This document shows, in pieces, positions 4,149 to 5,237 of a stretch of DNA of 5,237 bases (its first letter is position 1; the number at the start of each line of letters is the position of its first letter). The notes beneath the pieces are model-generated. The model was not told the origin of the DNA. It did no database searches and saw only the letters and a program-made list of their open reading frames with translations. Position numbers and translations under genes: made by a program. Source of the DNA: Deltaproteobacteria bacterium (lineage in GTDB: Bacteria > Myxococcota > Polyangia > Haliangiales > Haliangiaceae); the NCBI GenBank assembly GCA_018262455.1, contig JAGSPR010000446.1, positions 1 to 5,237 on the forward strand, read 5' to 3'.

Positions 4149-5237
4149 TGACTCGTCTCGGGATGGTCCTGTTGCTCGCCGCCTGCGCGGCCGGTGCCCG
4201 GGGGCGCGGACAACCACCTCGCGATCTCGACGTTGCGATGCAACCGCACGCGGTCGCGAGTCGGCCGAGCGGCGAGAGCGCCGGAGCTGCGACCGCGCCA
4301 CCTGCGGCCGCGCCCACGGATCCCGTCGGAAGCGGCCCGGTCGCGAAGACGCCGGTGCCTGCGGTTCCGGTTACGGACCCCGCCCCCGCGGATCCGGCGA
4401 CGCTCGAGCGGCTCGCCTGGCCGGCGACCACGACCTCGTTCGTGCTGCGTAACTCGGCGCACGTGTACGCGACACCCGATCTGAGCTCGGAGCCTCTCGG
4501 CAAGATCATCGTCGGGACGCGGCTCCCGGTGGGGGAGAGCATCGCCGGCGACAGGCACTGCAAGGTGTGGCTCGCGGCCGTGCCGAGGGGCTGGCTCTGT
4601 GCGCGTTACGCGAAGCCGAGCACGCGGCCGCCCGAGGCGGTCGTCCAGCCGGAGGTTCCCGACGGCAAGCTGCTGCCGCAGGACTACTACGGCATCAAGA
4701 AGGGCGGCAAGCGCTACGCGACCGAGGACGACGTGCGTGCTGGCATCTCGCGTCCCGAACCCAAGGTGCAGTCGACGTACATGGTCACGAAGGACAAGGA
4801 GACCGTCGACATCGACGGCGTGACCTACGCGAACACGAGCGTCGGCCTGGTCGCGGCATCGGATCTCTACAAGCACTGGCCGTCGACGTTCGCGGGCATC
4901 GACCTCGTCAAGACGCCGCCGCCGGCCTGGCCCTTCGCGTGGGTGATCGCCAAGAACCGCCGCACGGTGACCGCGCGCGCGACGGCCGACCGGAAGGGCG
5001 CCGAGGCCGGGACGCTCGCTCATCGCGAGATCGTGCCGGTGCTCGAGGAGGCAGCTGGCTTCGTGCGCGTTGCCGACGGCAGGTGGGTCGAGCGCGCGAG
5101 CCTGCGCGTCGCCCGCCAGCGGCCGCGGCCCGCCGTCAACGCCGCGCACCCCAAGTGGATCGATCTCGATCGCGACGAGCAGGTGATGATCGCGTACGAC
5201 GGCGACACGCCGGTGTTCGCGACGCTGTTCTCGTCGG
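4148..5237 (+). CDS. Lipoprotein with SH3-like domains and the start of an L,D-transpeptidase (YkuD) domain (3' truncated)
   Basis: A frame from GTG 4148 stays open to the right edge (363 complete codons). The nearest in-frame stop upstream is TGA 4133-4135, so GTG 4148 is the first possible start; ATG 4163 would leave too little signal sequence. No good ribosome binding site is seen. The N-terminus MTRLGMVLLLAAC gives a short type II signal peptide with a good lipobox (L-A-A-Cys13). A low-complexity Ala/Pro/Thr linker follows to about residue 90. Residues about 97-156 look like an SH3-like domain (HVYATPDLSSEPLGKI, GWLCARY), and about 264-322 like a second one (VTARATADRKG, RWVERASLRV). From residue 336 the sequence PKWIDLDRDEQVMIAYDGDT and then PVFATLFSS matches the first strands of YkuD domains. 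The catalytic HxxG...S-x-G-C region would lie past the window end, so activity cannot be judged. YkuD enzymes make 3-3 crosslinks in peptidoglycan or attach proteins to it. It lies 39 bases after the protease stop and is probably in the same operon. Confidence 0.85.
   Translation, partial: MTRLGMVLLLAACAAGARGRGQPPRDLDVAMQPHAVASRPSGESAGAATAPPAAAPTDPVGSGPVAKTPVPAVPVTDPAPADPATLERLAWPATTTSFVLRNSAHVYATPDLSSEPLGKIIVGTRLPVGESIAGDRHCKVWLAAVPRGWLCARYAKPSTRPPEAVVQPEVPDGKLLPQDYYGIKKGGKRYATEDDVRAGISRPEPKVQSTYMVTKDKETVDIDGVTYANTSVGLVAASDLYKHWPSTFAGIDLVKTPPPAWPFAWVIAKNRRTVTARATADRKGAEAGTLAHREIVPVLEEAAGFVRVADGRWVERASLRVARQRPRPAVNAAHPKWIDLDRDEQVMIAYDGDTPVFATLFSS

Noticed and set aside
3908..5149. A 413-codon open frame on the - strand
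   Set aside because: It lies opposite the protease end and the L,D-transpeptidase gene, is rich in Arg/Asp/Gly/His as expected of an antisense shadow in high-GC DNA, and shows no domain or signal. The + strand has lipobox, SH3-like and YkuD motifs.

Overview
This is a GC-rich window in which every gene I can support lies on the + strand. The organism is most likely a myxobacterium (Myxococcota) or a close relative. The best evidence is the C-terminus of the protease at 2870-4108, which has the MYXO-CTERM sorting-signal layout: Gly-Cys, a spacer, one hydrophobic helix and an arginine cluster. The density of lipoproteins and SH3-like envelope proteins, the very high GC at third codon positions and the frequent GTG starts fit this. 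No tRNA, rRNA, CRISPR array, insertion sequence or integrase is visible.

Layout. Positions 2-301 hold the 3' end of an unrecognised gene. A 178-base gap follows with no feature I can support. Positions 480-998 encode a small cysteine-rich lipoprotein that resembles the DUF3558 / PknH-sensor-like group. A 190-base gap (999-1188) contains a short AT-richer patch that could hold a promoter. From 1189 onward four genes are tightly packed in one direction. The first is a lipoprotein with an SH3b domain, a 14-glycine linker and a phage-lambda-type lysozyme (GH104 lytic transglycosylase) domain (1189-2052). The second is a membrane-anchored HEAT-like helical repeat protein (about 2079-2873). The third is a secreted matrixin-type zinc metalloprotease with a MYXO-CTERM tail (2870-4108), whose GTG start overlaps the previous stop codon. 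The fourth is a lipoprotein with SH3-like domains that runs into the start of an L,D-transpeptidase (YkuD) domain (4148 to the window edge). The gaps between the four are 26, -4 and 39 bases, so they are probably transcribed together, although no terminator or promoter proves this.

How they may work together. All four packed products are predicted to act outside the cytoplasm. Two act on peptidoglycan (one cuts glycan strands, one probably makes 3-3 crosslinks or attaches proteins), one cuts protein, and the HEAT protein has no visible catalytic site and may be a scaffold or partner. This suggests an envelope-remodelling or prey-lysis module, but that is an inference from domains and gene order. 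The most unusual item is the lambda-type endolysin fold turned into a cell-envelope lipoprotein with an SH3b domain and a polyglycine linker encoded by seven tandem hexamers.
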